In this document: one piece after another, positions 28,801 to 40,261 of the stretch
Numbering within the stretch: the stretch's first letter is position 1
Layout of the letters: each line of letters begins with the position of its first letter
Assembly: GCA_023014485.1 (NCBI GenBank)
Contig: JAJOZX010000945.1
Location: 996,001-1,060,000, forward strand
Origin: Bathynomus jamesi
Taxonomy: Eukaryota; Arthropoda; Malacostraca; Isopoda; Cirolanidae
Direction of reading: 5' to 3'
DNA: 64,000 nt
Translations under genes and position numbers: made by a program
The notes under the pieces: model-generated
Seen by the model: the letters and a program-made list of their open reading frames with translations, nothing else
The model's database searches: none
What the model was told of the DNA's origin: nothing

Positions 28801-31800
28801 ATTAGGGTGTCAATTTTTGGGGTGAAATGACTAAATTGAAAATCATGTGATTTGGTAGCAATTTAATGTAATCATTTGGCATACAAAATAATATCCTTGC
28901 TTCAAAAACAATAAAAAATAACTCCTACCTACATCAATTTTAATTCAAAAATTCCATTTTTCAGTAAATTCGTAATAAAATAACAAATGTGCGCAAACAT
29001 CCTATCAACATTTAAAGTGGCAATAAGATATCATTCAGTCTTTATTTGAAAGTAACCAATGCAGTCATGTCCTTTTTGCTGCGGTTCCTTGACATCAGCA
29101 TTCGGCTTGCTACTTGCGCTTTGATGTAGCCTTCTCGCCTCTCGTGACTAAACTTGACTAGCTGCTTCTGTGACCATTTTCACACATCTCTCCACACTCT
29201 GAGTGTGAGGAGGCCACTTTGGCACTTGCATTGGGGCCTCTTTAAGTTGTGTTAAATCTTTGTTTGTTATACATGTTGTCAGTGGTGGCTCCAAAACTTC
29301 CGAACTCAAGTTAATTAATTCTGACAATTTCGTGGCATTGACGTTTATCGGAGGTACCTTCCTTGTCTGAACAGAGTAGTCTCCCAGCTGGTCATCATCT
29401 AGTGGTGTTCCTCTAAGCTTTAGAATGATTTCCACAGCCTCAGTTCGCTCTTTGGTACATTCGCTGCAGAGTATTGCTTGCAAAACTGCCTCTGGCCTAG
29501 CATACCAAGCGGACCTTCTCACCACAGGTAACACGATGTCCACCACTACTTTCCTTTGGGTTCTCAGTAGCTGTAATTGAAACGATGTGGTTGGGCCCCT
29601 CCATCCACATTGGATTAAGTTTTACATTGAACCAGTAGGAAGATAAAACCCAATAATAAATTCAACAATCAACATCAAATTCTGTAGCATTTTGCCCTTC
29701 AGTGCATGTTTGGAAACCCAAATCCTGCAGAAACGAATCGCTGTAGTTAACCAACGACTGTGACTTACGGGTCCAATCTCCAAGAGAGCCAGATTTTGAG
29801 GCAACTCTCCTGATCTGATTGCTTGAACAATACGATAAGCGTAAGATTGATCCGTGCTGAGGTCTTTGATAACTTCTTCAGACAACACTGGAAGGGGAGG
29901 GCCTACTTCGACCTTTGAAATTTTGTATTTATTTCTAATTCCGTTGCTTCATCTAGCATGTTTCAAGGGGGTGACCACTTGTTGTTGCTCTTTGTAGACC
30001 ATCAAGTTCCTGGATGAGACGACGAAGAGTAGTTCCCCTGTGTGCAAATCACATACAATCCAAACAAGCCTTCTTCCAAGTTTTTTCTCTAAATGCGTCA
30101 TAACACCGCTCTGCCATCCAGTGTTTACCGCAGCTGAGTCTCCACCAACGGCCTGCGTGAACTGTCAAGTCTTCTTTCTTGAAGCCAACATATTATTTGA
30201 TCAGCAATTGACTCTGCATGTTTCTTGCTTCTACTTCTGCTTCAGGAACAAAGTGAACAACAATAGCGGCCACCAGGTTCGGAACACACAGAGTAGTGTT
30301 CTTCTTTGATGGGAACCGGGAAACTTTCTGTCCATTCCCTCTACCTCTAGGAGAACTTTTGTGTCATCTCTTCTTCCATCAAACAAAAGGCAAGAGAGAC
30401 CTTCCTCCTTCAAATCTTTTTCATGCTGATCAAATATTTCCTTCATTATTTTTTTCTGTGCTCTTCTTATCTTATTATGATCTATCACTAAGGATGTATC
30501 CTCTCGGCTGATGAGGCCTGCATCTATCCAAGCGGCAGTGGCATCTCTGCAGTCTCTCGTAGCCCCGTATGGTGGCGAATACTGGCAAGGGCAATGTTTG
30601 AGATGTCTTTAGTGTTGTATTTCATTCTCTTCGGCGAAGGTTCAGATGGCATTTTGGAGCTATCATCTGATGTTGCTTCTTTCTGTTCATCTGAAGAGCT
30701 TTCAAAGAAGTGAGAAACCTCTTGATACAGCTCTTCATTTCTTTGGGTGGCTTCTTCACTCTTCTTTTTCTTCCTTTCTTCCCTCTCTCGGATTTTCTCT
30801 TTTTTCTTAGCATAACAATCTGTTTATTGGTTTCTGAATAATCTGCGAACCAATCTGCATACTTCCTTGGCCTCCTGCCTTTGTTCTCTGCGCCTTTATG
30901 AAAGCCAGCTCCAAAACAGGGATCTTCTTCTCACGAGGACAGCGACAATCAATGTGAGGGTGAGGTTCTCTTCTGCATGAGGAAGAACAATTGGCTTCAG
31001 AACACAACTCTATGGGACACTGGCAGTTAAAAATGTCAAGAAGAGTATCAAGTGTGTGCAGAAATTTACTTTTTTTTGCTAGTTTTCCTTTACCAAGTGA
31101 TGTCTCAACTGCTTTGTGCCATATCTTTGTTAATTTTAGCTCAATAGTTCTATACTGATTGAGTACAGGTGGTTTGAATAACACATTAGCTTTTTTCCAC
31201 TGATGCAGAAGACGGGGAATCATGTCCCTTATGAGCTCTTTCTCTGTGTAGTTCCTTCTATCCTTTGTATTTTGTTCACGAAGGAGTAACCATAGTCTCA
31301 GCATGTCTCGCACTGTTGGTAGTTCTGATACGGGAAGCTCCTTGCCTGTAACGACTAACAGGCTCAAGTGGCATGACGACTGACCTATTGTCTTCAATTT
31401 TGGCATCTTAGGAATATCTGAAAAGAAAGAAAAACATTTAAGTATTTTATATCAATTACGATGTTTCAAAGTTTAGTCATTCGATGTTCTAAAATTCAAT
31501 AAAAAAATATTTCATGGGATTACAACATAATTATACAGAAGAATATGATAATATAAATAATTGTAATAATCAATAATCCATACTTACAGTTAAACTGTAG
31601 TATTCGTCTAGTAGAATAACTATGAAGTAGGTACAAGAGCAATAACGCAAACCACCGTCTATGACATCTAAGAGGCAACTGATGACTGAGAGTGAGGGAC
31701 AGTTCTATTCATGTTGTGACTTGTACATTGTACAATAACTATATGACCTTGAAAACACTCCATATGCGATCAGTGGGATAATTCTGTGACAGATGATAGT

Positions 31801-31986
31801 TAATCAATTTATGTCCTATTATTTAGTAAATAGTCAATTTCTGAAACTTTAAGGTAAAATTGATGTAGGTAAGGGTTATTTTATTTCATTTTGGTTGGCC
31901 AATTTCAAGTTTTGACATGAAAAGACATTATATTTTCACTACCAAAATTGATTTGAAAAAAGTTGACAAAATTGACACACCCTAAT
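28801..31986 (-). mobile_element. 3.2-kb TIR transposon of unclear superfamily
   Basis: Ends read ATTAGGGTGTCAATTTT and, from the right, ATTAGGGTGTGTCAATTTT. AAAT at 28797-28800 and 31987-31990 is a possible target duplication. A 19-20 bp subterminal inverted repeat (CCTACCTACATCAATTTT at about 28927 and its complement at about 31857) supports the boundaries. Excising it rejoins the PLE-C GIY-YIG domain. The minus strand carries one frameshifted transposase-like gene. Confidence 0.85.
29148..31406 (-). pseudogene. Transposase-like protein, hAT-reminiscent
   Basis: From MPKLKTIGQSSCHLSLLVVT at 31406: an alpha-helical N-terminus, a Cys/His-rich block CPIELCSEANCSSSCRRE with HIDCRCPREKKIP, an acidic/basic linker, WIDAGLISREDTSLVIDHNK, then LSCLLFDGRRDDTKVLLEVE (candidate first D). 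GGDSAAVNTGWQSGVMTHLE with LGRRLVWIVCDLHTGEL follows (candidate second D and a CX2H), then IGPVSHSRWLTTAIRFCRIW, RRSAWYARPEAVLQAILCSE and WPPHTQSVERCVKMVTEAAS. The CX2H plus RW pattern recalls hAT transposases, but I cannot assign a superfamily. At least five frameshifts or stops. Confidence 0.7.
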
Positions 31987-32090
31987 AAATGCGTGTAGAA
32001 CAGCATTGTTTAACCATATGTATAAATGTAATCATAGTATGAAGTGGGGTACGGCATCAAAGGGTTAATTGGGAAATTCATCCCATATAT
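31987..32090 (+). pseudogene. PLE-C, continuation of GIY-YIG domain
   Basis: ACRTALFNHMYKCNHSMKWG follows directly from KQHK once the 3.2-kb insertion is removed. It then runs to (TA)-rich sequence at 32085. Confidence 0.75.
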
Positions 32091-32106
32091 ATATACAATA
32101 TATATT

Positions 32107-32927
32107 GAGGGGTCCGGCGTCTTAAGGTACCTAAGCGTCAAAATTAAAATTCGCCAGAAATCGCCTCCAAAGTTCAGCAGTATTCTGGCAACAGTATCTC
32201 TGTTATTAATTGAGCTAGAACGTTCATTTTTGACTAAATTAGAGTTCTAAGTATGCTAATGAAGATGTTGATGAGTTTTTGGAATAGATTTTCATATTTT
32301 ATATTTTATATATATTTTTTTAAATTTTTTGATTTTCTTATTATGCCGAACTTTGGGCGCGATTTCTGGCACAGAATGATTCCAGTGATTTCATCACTAT
32401 CACTAGCACGGTGAGACATTTCTGCACACGTTGATAATAGTTAGGAGCCGGGTGAATAGAATAATCGACGCAATATTCAGCAATATGAGCACGAACAGAA
32501 GACGCCTGCTAACAGCAACGCGAGTCTTAAGGTACTGGCGGGATGTTTGTGTCGTGTCCCTCTCGGCGCTTGGAGCGGGTGGCCAATCAGAAAGCAGAGC
32601 AGCGTGGCTGCCTTGTTTTCATCGGCTCCACTCCTCCTGCTGTTCCCGCCACCCGGAGACCGAGCGTCCCACCCCCCATCCTCATCACCTCCCACCAGTT
32701 GAACGGGATATTGGGGCCTTAAGACGCGCATCACATCTGGCGGCAGAGCCCAGCCGGCAATAGAGGTGAAAAAAGTAGTTCGCTTCATAAGGTTTTCAAC
32801 CATACTTCGTGTCGTAAGGTCATTTTAACCCAAACCACGCGATAGAGGAAGGGTGAAAATAGTGATATCCATCAAAACACGTTTTCGCCTGTGGTGGCGC
32901 TTAGGTACCTTAGACGCGCGACCCCTC
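32107..32927. mobile_element. Non-autonomous TIR element, CpG-rich core
   Basis: Ends GAGGGGTCCGGCGTCTTAAG and, from the right, GAGGGGTCGCGCGTCTAAGG, both continuing TACCTAAGCG. ATT on both sides may be a 3-bp target duplication. The GTCTTAAGGTAC motif recurs internally (32520, 32718 inverted). The core 32540-32760 is GC- and CpG-rich in an AT-rich region. No transposase. Confidence 0.7.
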
Positions 32928-32941
32928 ATTAATTTATTTTA

Positions 32942-32942
<1 letters not shown>

Positions 32943-32993
<51 letters not shown>

Positions 32994-33002
32994 ATATATA
33001 TA
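32943..33002. repeat. (TA)n
   Basis: About 60 bp of TA between the TIR element and the hAT. Confidence 0.9.
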
Positions 33003-33010
33003 ATATAATT

Positions 33011-34876
33011 CAGTGGCGACTCCTGCACTCGGGCTTCTCGGGCTGAGCCCGAGAGGCAAGGGCAAGGAGAAGCATGAGAGATAAAACTGTGTATTTATAG
33101 ATTTAAGTTTTTTAAAAAAGTTTCAAACAAATTGTGAAAATGGTTTTGGCTGGTAGTATGTTACTATTTTTCTGTCTAGCCTTCGTCACGCAAGCAAATT
33201 TTGAGCGCATTTAGATACCCTTACTACCTATAAAGAACTATATTGACACATTAAGTTTTCGTGTAATCTTTCAAGATCTTCTACTCGGGCGCATGACATT
33301 ACGCCCGAGAAAGTATAAGTAATATCGTATATTTAAAGTTCTTTTAATGAATAATTATTTGCTTGCATACGGTTACATAATAGTCCTTCTTCTAATTCTC
33401 ATTAAATAAATACATTTTTCCTCCTATTAATTTTTTTTTATGAAGAAAAAACATTTCAACTCGGGCTTATATCCTTCGGCCTTGTAGAGGCATAATTTTT
33501 AATTCTGGCGATACATGGTAACTTTTTACGTTTCGATAAGCGTGCCTTCAACTGCCTGAGAGAAAAAGGTTTTAAATTCGGCTATTTTATTCATTGCTAT
33601 GCACATAAGTTAAATTCAGTGTTAAGTAAAATGTCAGAGAAAGTTAACGGGGCTAAAATGTTCTTTTCCAATGTACGTGCTTTCAGTAAATTTGCTTCTT
33701 CAAGTACGAAACGAAAAGCTGTATTTAGAGAGCTTAATATCAGCATTCCATCACTTTGTGAAACAAGGTGGTGCTATAGATCTAGAACCGTGTCAGCAAT
33801 AAAAAGGCAGCGTGAAACTCTGAAAAATGCATTTCAAAAGATTTTAGATGACAGTGCAAGATGGGATGAAGATATTCTTATCAAACTGATAATTAATCTA
33901 CTTATAAAATTGCATGATTTCACTTTTCTGTTTTTTATTAACTGCTTTGAAATATATTGTCACAAGCCGAAAAACTATTTGATCTTCTGCAATGCAAGCA
34001 GCTTGACATGAAGTTTGCGCAACAGAAAGTAAATGACTTTATTGAATTTATTGAGTACCCTCGTACTGATAAAGCATATAATAAAGTTTTTCAAGAAACA
34101 ATGCCAGACTTCGAACAATCCAAAGACCTGCCTTCTCCCCCGAGAAAAGAGCTAGAGGCAAACAAATGAACTATAAAGCAATATATTTCGAAATAATTGA
34201 CATTATACTAATGTCAATGAGGGAACGATTTGATTGCATTCAGGAGTTTTGCGTTCTTTGAGTTGATTGATGTGACCAATTTCCAGAATTTGCTGAAAAT
34301 TTTCCAATGCATCATCTTAATGCTTTACAAACTAATATCCAAATGTAATTGACTCCAAATCCTTAGTTAACGAATTGAAATATTTTTATCGTGACAGTGA
34401 CTTTAGAAAATGCAAATCTGCAAATGAAATTTTAGAAGTCTTTCACGAACTAGGATTATTGTCTGCGATGTCGAAACCACAAAGCTGATTCAGCTCCTTC
34501 TTACCATACCTGTAACTTCTGTTTCAAATGAAAGAAGTTTCTCCGTTCTTGATCGAATTAGATCATATTTAAGAAACACAATGGCTCAAGAACGGCTCTC
34601 GTCCCTGGCTAGGATTTCAATTGAAAAAGAAATACTTATTGATTTAGAAAGCAAAAAGGAATTACATGACCGAATATTAAAGGAATTTGCTTTAAAACCA
34701 AGACGCTGGGACTTTATGTTCAAGTAAATAAAATTCAAATAATTTTTTTTACCGAGGTATGTATTTTTATTTTATTGATAATCTTAAGTTATTGTCATGC
34801 ATTTAAATGTCGGCTCATATGTAGACTTGAAAATTTAAAAAGAGCCCGAGTAGTCTTGAAGAGCTGGTCGCCACTG
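33011..34876 (+). mobile_element. hAT element with partial transposase
   Basis: CAGTGGCGACTCCTGCACTC at the left; from the right CAGTGGCGACCAGCTCTTCA, with CTCGGGCT just inside both ends. The 8-bp flanks ATATAATT and ATATATAT agree at 6 of 8 positions. 1866 bp with the N-terminal half of the transposase missing. Confidence 0.9.
33619..34727 (+). pseudogene. hAT transposase, C-terminal half
   Basis: MLSKMSEKVNGAKMFFSNVR, SIPSLCETRWCYRSRTVSAI (the ETRW motif of hAT cores), an AEKLFDLLQCKQLDMKFAQQ segment after one frameshift, then at 34500-34727 LLLTIPVTSVSNERSFSVLD, YLRNTMAQERLSSLARISIE and a stop. The last part is the hAT dimerisation domain (TIPVTS..ERSFS). Several frameshifts. The zinc-finger and first catalytic Asp regions are absent. 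Confidence 0.85.
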
Positions 34877-34903
34877 ATATATATATATATATATATATAT
34901 ATA

Positions 34904-35656
34904 CAGGGTGGGCCGTAAGTTTCCATACATAGGAAAAATAAACATTTTTTTATGGACAACCATTTTTATTTATATAATATGTTCTACATGGTTGCCATTG
35001 TTTTGAAAACACATTTCAATACGTGTTCCCCACTGTTGATGAACACGCATTAGCACAGTTGACGTTATGCTTGTAATGGCGTTGGTGATACGTTCCTTTA
35101 GATGATTTATGTCTCGTATCTTTTCCGATACACCATGGCCTTCAAGTGCCCCCAAAGATAGAAATCAAGGGGGGTGAGATCTGGGGATCTGGGAGGCCAC
35201 TCCACAGGACCACGCCGACCAATCCAAGCATCCGGAAACTGCTGATCCAAATACCGACGCACGTGAAGACCATAATGAGTGGAGCTCCATCTTGCTGGAA
35301 GTAAACTGGGAAGTTACCTTCCTCGTTTAGCAGGGATGGGAAAATCTCTTCTTGCAACATGTTAAGATACCTTTCGGCATTAAGATTTCCACTGACAAAA
35401 ATTGGTCCAATAATTCTGTCACCCCATATCCCGGCCCACACCATCACTTTACCGGCACCTTGCATCTTCGTCGGACTCAGCCAGTTAGGGTTAGCATTAC
35501 TCCAATAACGTATGTTTTGCCGATTAACCTCTCCATTGACGTAAAAATTTGCTTCATCAGTAAACAAGATCTTACGTCAAACGCATATTTTTAGGTGTCT
35601 GAAACATAAAAACAAACGTTTAATTTTCCTTGTATGGAAACTTACGGCCCACCCTG
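34904..35656 (-). mobile_element. mariner element, DD41D-like, N-terminus deleted
   Basis: CAGGGTGGGCCGTAAGTTTC with CATACATAGG at one end and its mirror at the other (about 34 bp TIR with a small indel), TA outside, sitting inside (TA)n. 753 bp. Confidence 0.9.
34970..35574 (-). pseudogene. DD41D-like transposase, catalytic domain only
   Basis: Begins [20 protein letters not shown] (first D) and runs open through [20 protein letters not shown] to FQQDGAP (second D). A 1-nt shift then leads to [20 protein letters not shown], with D of LTPLD third. 122 nt separate the second and third Asp codons, which is 41 codons after correcting one indel: the rosa/Visitor (DD41D) spacing. The DNA-binding N-terminus is deleted. 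Confidence 0.85.
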
Positions 35657-35707
35657 TATATATATATATATATATATATATATCTATATATATATATATT
35701 ATATATA

Positions 35708-35740
<33 letters not shown>
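35657..35740. repeat. (TA)n between two mariner insertions
   Basis: About 80 bp of TA with a few interruptions. Confidence 0.9.
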
Positions 35741-36545
35741 CAGGTGTCCCAGAATTAACTATCTATTTCAGTGAAATCGGACAAATTTAATAAAACTGAC
35801 ATAATTTTGTGTTTATTACTAAATTATGATACAAAAACAAATAGATTTATAAATCATAAGTTAAAACTTTATTGAGAAGTCTCAACATGTGCACCGTCTG
35901 TATCTCTGCAAATTTCAAATCTATCCTCAGCGCTGCGAAACACATTTTGAAGCATTTCAGGTGTTTCTCCCGCACTGCCAACTGGATGCGTTCTTTAAGT
36001 TCAGCTAAACTATTGATCTTTTGGCGATAAACCTTTTGCGATAAACCCCATGCAAAGAAATCCAGGGGTGTCAAATCCGGAGAACGCGGAGGCCAGGTCG
36101 AGGTCCTCCACGTCCAATCCACCGATTCGGAAGGCGTCTGTTGAGGTATTCTCGAACAATTAGAGCATATGACATGGTGCTCCATCTTGTTGAAACACAA
36201 CATTATCAAGAATGCCATCATCAAGAAGCTGTGGTTCGAGAAACTGCTGAAGCATATCAAGGTAGACGGTACCTGTTAGTTGCTTCCGCAAAGAAGAATG
36301 GGCCATAAATTTGGATTTGGTCATTCCAAGCCACACGTTAACTTTGGAGAGTCTCTTTGCCTTCTATGACTTCAGACGGTCTTTCATTGGACCAGATAAT
36401 GAAAAAATTATGAAAATAAAGTATGAAAAAAATTTAGAAATTTATACATTTTTAACACATATTAAACATGATAAACATAAATAAAAGTGTTTTTAAAAAT
36501 TTGTCCGATTTCATTGAAATAGATAGTTAATTCTGGGACACCCTG
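35741..36545 (-). mobile_element. mariner element, second DD41D-like family
   Basis: Left end CAGGTGTCCCAGAATTAACT and right end mirrored CAGGGTGTCCCAGAATTAAC, both followed by TATCTATTTCA.TGAAATCGG. TA outside. 805 bp. Confidence 0.9.
35847..36345 (-). pseudogene. mariner transposase, 3' half
   Basis: KVNVWLGMTKSKFMAHSSL, LTGTVYLDMLQQFLEPQLLD and DNVVFQQDGAPCHML (second D), then after frameshifts [17 protein letters not shown] (third D) and YRQKINSLAELKERIQLAVR to a stop at 35847. The first catalytic Asp and N-terminus are deleted. The distance between the two remaining Asp is 121 nt, so 40 or 41 codons. Confidence 0.8.
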
Positions 36546-36720
36546 TATATGAAATAGGAAACCACTGTTCAGGAAGACAATTTTTTATTTCTTTAACACC
36601 AATACAGTTTTGACTCATCGCGAGCCCATGTCAGTTGGTAATTCGTGTTAAAGAAAAAAAAATTTAAGGCTTCCTAAAGAGTGGCTTCCTTCTCCATACC
36701 TCGCGCGCGTTATTTTACAT
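36546..36720. mobile_element. PLE-A terminal fragment, folded back
   Basis: AACACCAATACAGTTTTGAC, TCGCGAGCCCATGTCAGTTG and TTATTTTACATC match the PLE-A end near 20317-20440. Segments at both sides (AGGAAACCACTGTTCAGGAAG, CTTCCTAAAGAGTGGCTTCC) are inverted relative to one another. Confidence 0.65.
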
Positions 36721-37256
36721 CTTATATATATATATATATATACACAGTTTACACACACACATCATTAAGTTAATTATATTAACTTACTGGTTATATTAAT
36801 GGCAGCTCTGAGGCATTTATCCATATTTATTTAAATTATAAGAGTTGTTATCCAAAGTATAAATTGGAGAAACCTTTCCTATAAAAGTGTGTCACTTAAT
36901 GTACATTACAAAAACAAGGGCAATTCTATCAAATTATTAAAATTAATTAAACTCAATTTATGGCTTTTGTAATAATCTAGAATCAGTTCATTTAATTAAA
37001 ATAGTGAATTTATTGTTTAAAACAATTTTAGTTTTCAGTAATTGTAAACTAAACATTTACTGACGTTAAATGATATATTTCAAAAGAGAATAACTAAAAA
37101 CCAATGACGCTCGAGTGATTCTACTTATAACTTTTCGAGATTGAAAAAGCCGATGGTTCCCACTGGGTCCTCTTCCCCGGGTGTCCCCCTGTGCCCGGAA
37201 CGTATACTTTAAATAACTGTATGTTCAATACAAACACTATAGAAAAGAATGCATAA
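36721..37256. other. Unassigned AT-rich sequence
   Basis: (TA)n and (CA)n at 36723-36765; otherwise nothing recognised. Confidence 0.4.
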
Positions 37257-39537
37257 CACTAGGCAACAAATTTCAACTTTTTTTTTGTTACAGACACGTG
37301 AACTACTGATTCCTACTAAAGCGCTGATGCTGATTTCAGATCTGATATCAAAATTTCTCTATCACGTCCAGATTTTGTGTAACCGAAAACCCCTATTTTT
37401 CATTTTTTTTCTCACCTGCTTCTATTACGAAAGCCGTCTAAGCTACTTTTCCGTGCCACGTTTTATGTTAAGCATACTTAAATAATTAGTGAACAGGGAT
37501 GTCTTTCCTCCTCTATTCTGGCTTAAGACAGACAGCGGAATTCCGCTGGCGGAGTTACCACCCCTGCGCCCAACCATCCACCCAAAGCGCGTTAGTATTT
37601 TGTTGTTACTACTGAAAGGCAAATTCCTGTTCTTAAGTGAAACTTTGGTGTGTCCTCTTCCTTTGTCGCTGTAGGATGACGAGCTCTCCTTCTGCAGGAA
37701 CCAACAATAATCTCCCATCATATTTGGGTTGAAATTACCTTGGTATCTGTTTTCCATAACTGAGATCTGTTGGTGGAAGCGCTCACCATGCTCGTCACTT
37801 ACAGCCCCAAGGTTGGCCGGGAAGAAGTCAAGATGAGAATGTAAAAAATGAATTTTCAAAGACATTCTGCATCCATTATTTCATAAGATTTAAGCATGTT
37901 TTTCTACGCGTTTACGGTGGTTTTCAGCTTTGTGGTTTCCAAGAAAATTTTTGACAACTTCAACGAAAGATGTCCATGCTCCTAGTTCTTTCTCATTTAG
38001 GTTAGATGGAAACGATGAGTCGTGGATGACACTGCGGATCTGTGGTCCAGTGAAAACTCCAGCTTCTAGCTTAGCATCTGTCAATATTCCTTTGAATTTA
38101 TCCTTTAAATATTGGAAACCACTACCTTGATGATCCATACCCTTCACGAAATTTTTCATAAGGCCAAGTTTAATGTGAAGTGGTGGAAGATGTACTTTCT
38201 GAGGGTCAATAAGTGCTGGGTGTTTCACATTGTATTTACCAACAACATGTTCAGTTCTAGATGGCCATCATGTTTTTTGTAGTAGTTCTTGTCATCTCTG
38301 CTGTTCCATAGACACAAAAAGCACATATGCTTTGTGTAGCCCACTGTAACCCAAGAAGTAATGATACAACTTTAAGGTCGCCACAAATATTCCATGTGTG
38401 GTCCTTATATTTGATGAGTCTTAGCAGCAGTTTCATCGATTCATAAGTCTCATTAAGGCCAGTGGCATGTGCTACAGGTATTGAAGGTTTTTCATTGCCG
38501 TTGTGCAGTAATACAGCTTTAAGGCTAGCTTTACTACAGTAGAGTCAATGAACAGTCTCCATTCTTTTGGATCATAGCGACAGCCAATCCCTTGCATCAG
38601 ACCACTGATATCGTGGCAGAAACAATCGTTTTCTTCCTGTAAGTAAAATGATGAAAACTGCAAATGGCGATGGCGGAAATGGGAAACTTTGGTGTTTGGT
38701 TGGAGAGATTAAATTCTTGAAGTCTTGAACCAAGCACTCTGCCTTTTCTTTTGGTAATTCCAAATCGCGCACTAAGTCATTTAACTCCGCTTGACTTAAC
38801 AAATGTGGGAAATATTTGCATCTGGAACATATATGCCATCTTTCCCTGTTTCTATATCACTAGCAGAATCTTCAGATGAACTGCTGTCTGTTATCGTTGC
38901 TGGTGGAACTGGTGGTGGATTTGTTTCATCATGTGGTACTGGTTTCATTGCTGATTCGCAGTTTGGGTACGTGATCTTTGATTTGTTTTCTTTGTGAAAC
39001 CAGCAATCTTTGTCAAACAAAAATAACAATCATTGAAGTGATTTTTCGGCTCACGCCAAAACCATGGGACTGAGAACGGCATAGCTTTTCTTTTACCATT
39101 CATCCAAGCTATTAACATTGCTTGCACTGTGCACAGCAAATAGTGGTGCCCAGTCCCTCTGTTGGTCTCCTAACTTACAGTCAAAATAACACTTGTAGGC
39201 AAGTTTAATCTTTTGTTGTTATGTTTCTACGTTGTGGCTTAGGTGTATATTGTCCACAGACAAAGCAGAAGTTGTTTATTTATCAAAGTTGTTCGAATTT
39301 GTATATAGTTGGCAAAAAAATTGCTTTAACCTTGAAAAGCAAGTTTCATATTACTGGCATTAAGCCGATTAAAACCAAAATCTGGACGTGGTAGAAAATT
39401 TTACTAAAAGTGATTTGCATTTTACACAAAATCTAGACGTGATAGAAAAAATCTAATTATAGATTTGAAATCAGCATACCGAAATTAGCTAGGAGCACCT
39501 ATTTGGTCTTCTGTAACAAAATCTTTGTTGCCTAGTG
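37257..39537 (-). mobile_element. 2.3-kb TIR element, CACTAGGCAACAAA ends
   Basis: Both ends read inward CACTAGGCAACAAA, and ATAA flanks both (37253-37256, 39538-39541). A subterminal motif CTATCACGTCCAGATTTTG is present once near the left end (37360) and twice, inverted, near the right (39374-39441). The terminal CACTA recalls the CACTA group, which makes 3-bp duplications, but the gene inside does not look like a CACTA transposase to me. Confidence 0.8.
37443..39139 (-). pseudogene. Uncharacterised protein of the 37-kb TIR element
   Basis: Ordered minus-strand pieces: NHFNDCYFCLTKIAGFTKK (two Cys near a Trp-Arg-Glu-Pro motif), a Ser/Asp/Glu-rich linker, LLSQAELNDLVRDLELPKEK, EWRLFIDSTVVKL, then DLKVVSLLLGLQ, GYTKHMCFLCLWNSRDDKNY, VHLPPLHIKLGLMKNFVKGM, ARKLEAGVF-type GVFTGPQIRSVIHD, FVEVVKNFLGNHKAENH, MSLKIHFLHSHLDFFPANLG and AVSDEHGERFHQQISVMENR. 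I know this as a recurrent, uncharacterised arthropod protein pattern without a named domain. Multiple frameshifts. Possible metal or nucleic-acid binding is suggested only by the Cys/His pattern. Confidence 0.65.
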
Positions 39538-40088
39538 ATAATCTACCAACTGGAAGGCATTGACTGAAAGACGAAAATCATCTACGTTCTCTGAAGAAGT
39601 ATTGTTTATATTGTTATCCTCAGTTGTAACGGATGAGAACAAATAAAGAAATTATTACTTATGCAACAATAAATAGCTAATTTATAACTGATTTTAGAGT
39701 TTAGAGAAGAAAGATATAAAAAATTTTATTAAACATTCTGAATTCAAGGTTAATATATATACGTATGTAATACAGAATTCGCCCTTGGCTTCTACTTCGC
39801 GCATGAAAAATAATTTCAGCTACATAATGCCATGAGTTCTCTAATTCTATAGCCATGAAAAGCTGACTTCAGTCATCCTCACAAACCTGTTTCCGTTTCA
39901 AGGTCTTCAGAAGCAAAAGTATAATTTAAGTATTGAATTCTTTGTTCCAGCTCTTTAGTTTTTGAGGTCTCCTTTCCAAAGGAGCTCTGCAGAGCTTCAA
40001 CCTCTGAACGAAGCTCAGAAATCAAAGCAATTATATTTCCTGAAAAAATTTGCACTAATTATACGAAGCAATAAAAGGGAAAGTTATG

Positions 40089-40090
<2 letters not shown>
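39538..40090. other. Unassigned AT-rich sequence
   Basis: No gene or repeat recognised. Confidence 0.4.
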
Positions 40091-40091
<1 letters not shown>

Positions 40092-40129
<38 letters not shown>

Positions 40130-40245
40130 ATATATATATATATATAATATATATATATATTATATATATATGTATACTGTGTGTGTATATATATATATAT
40201 ATTTATGTATACTGTGTGTGTGTTATATATATATGTATATATATA
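40092..40245. repeat. (TA)n / (TG)n complex microsatellite
   Basis: About 150 bp of TA with GTGTGTG interruptions. Confidence 0.9.
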
Positions 40246-40261
40246 CATTTTAACTGCAAAC

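Noticed and set aside
37257..39537. Assignment of the 37-kb element to CACTA/EnSpm on the basis of its ends
   Set aside because: The duplication fits 4 bp rather than 3, and the protein lacks any CACTA transposase feature that I can see.
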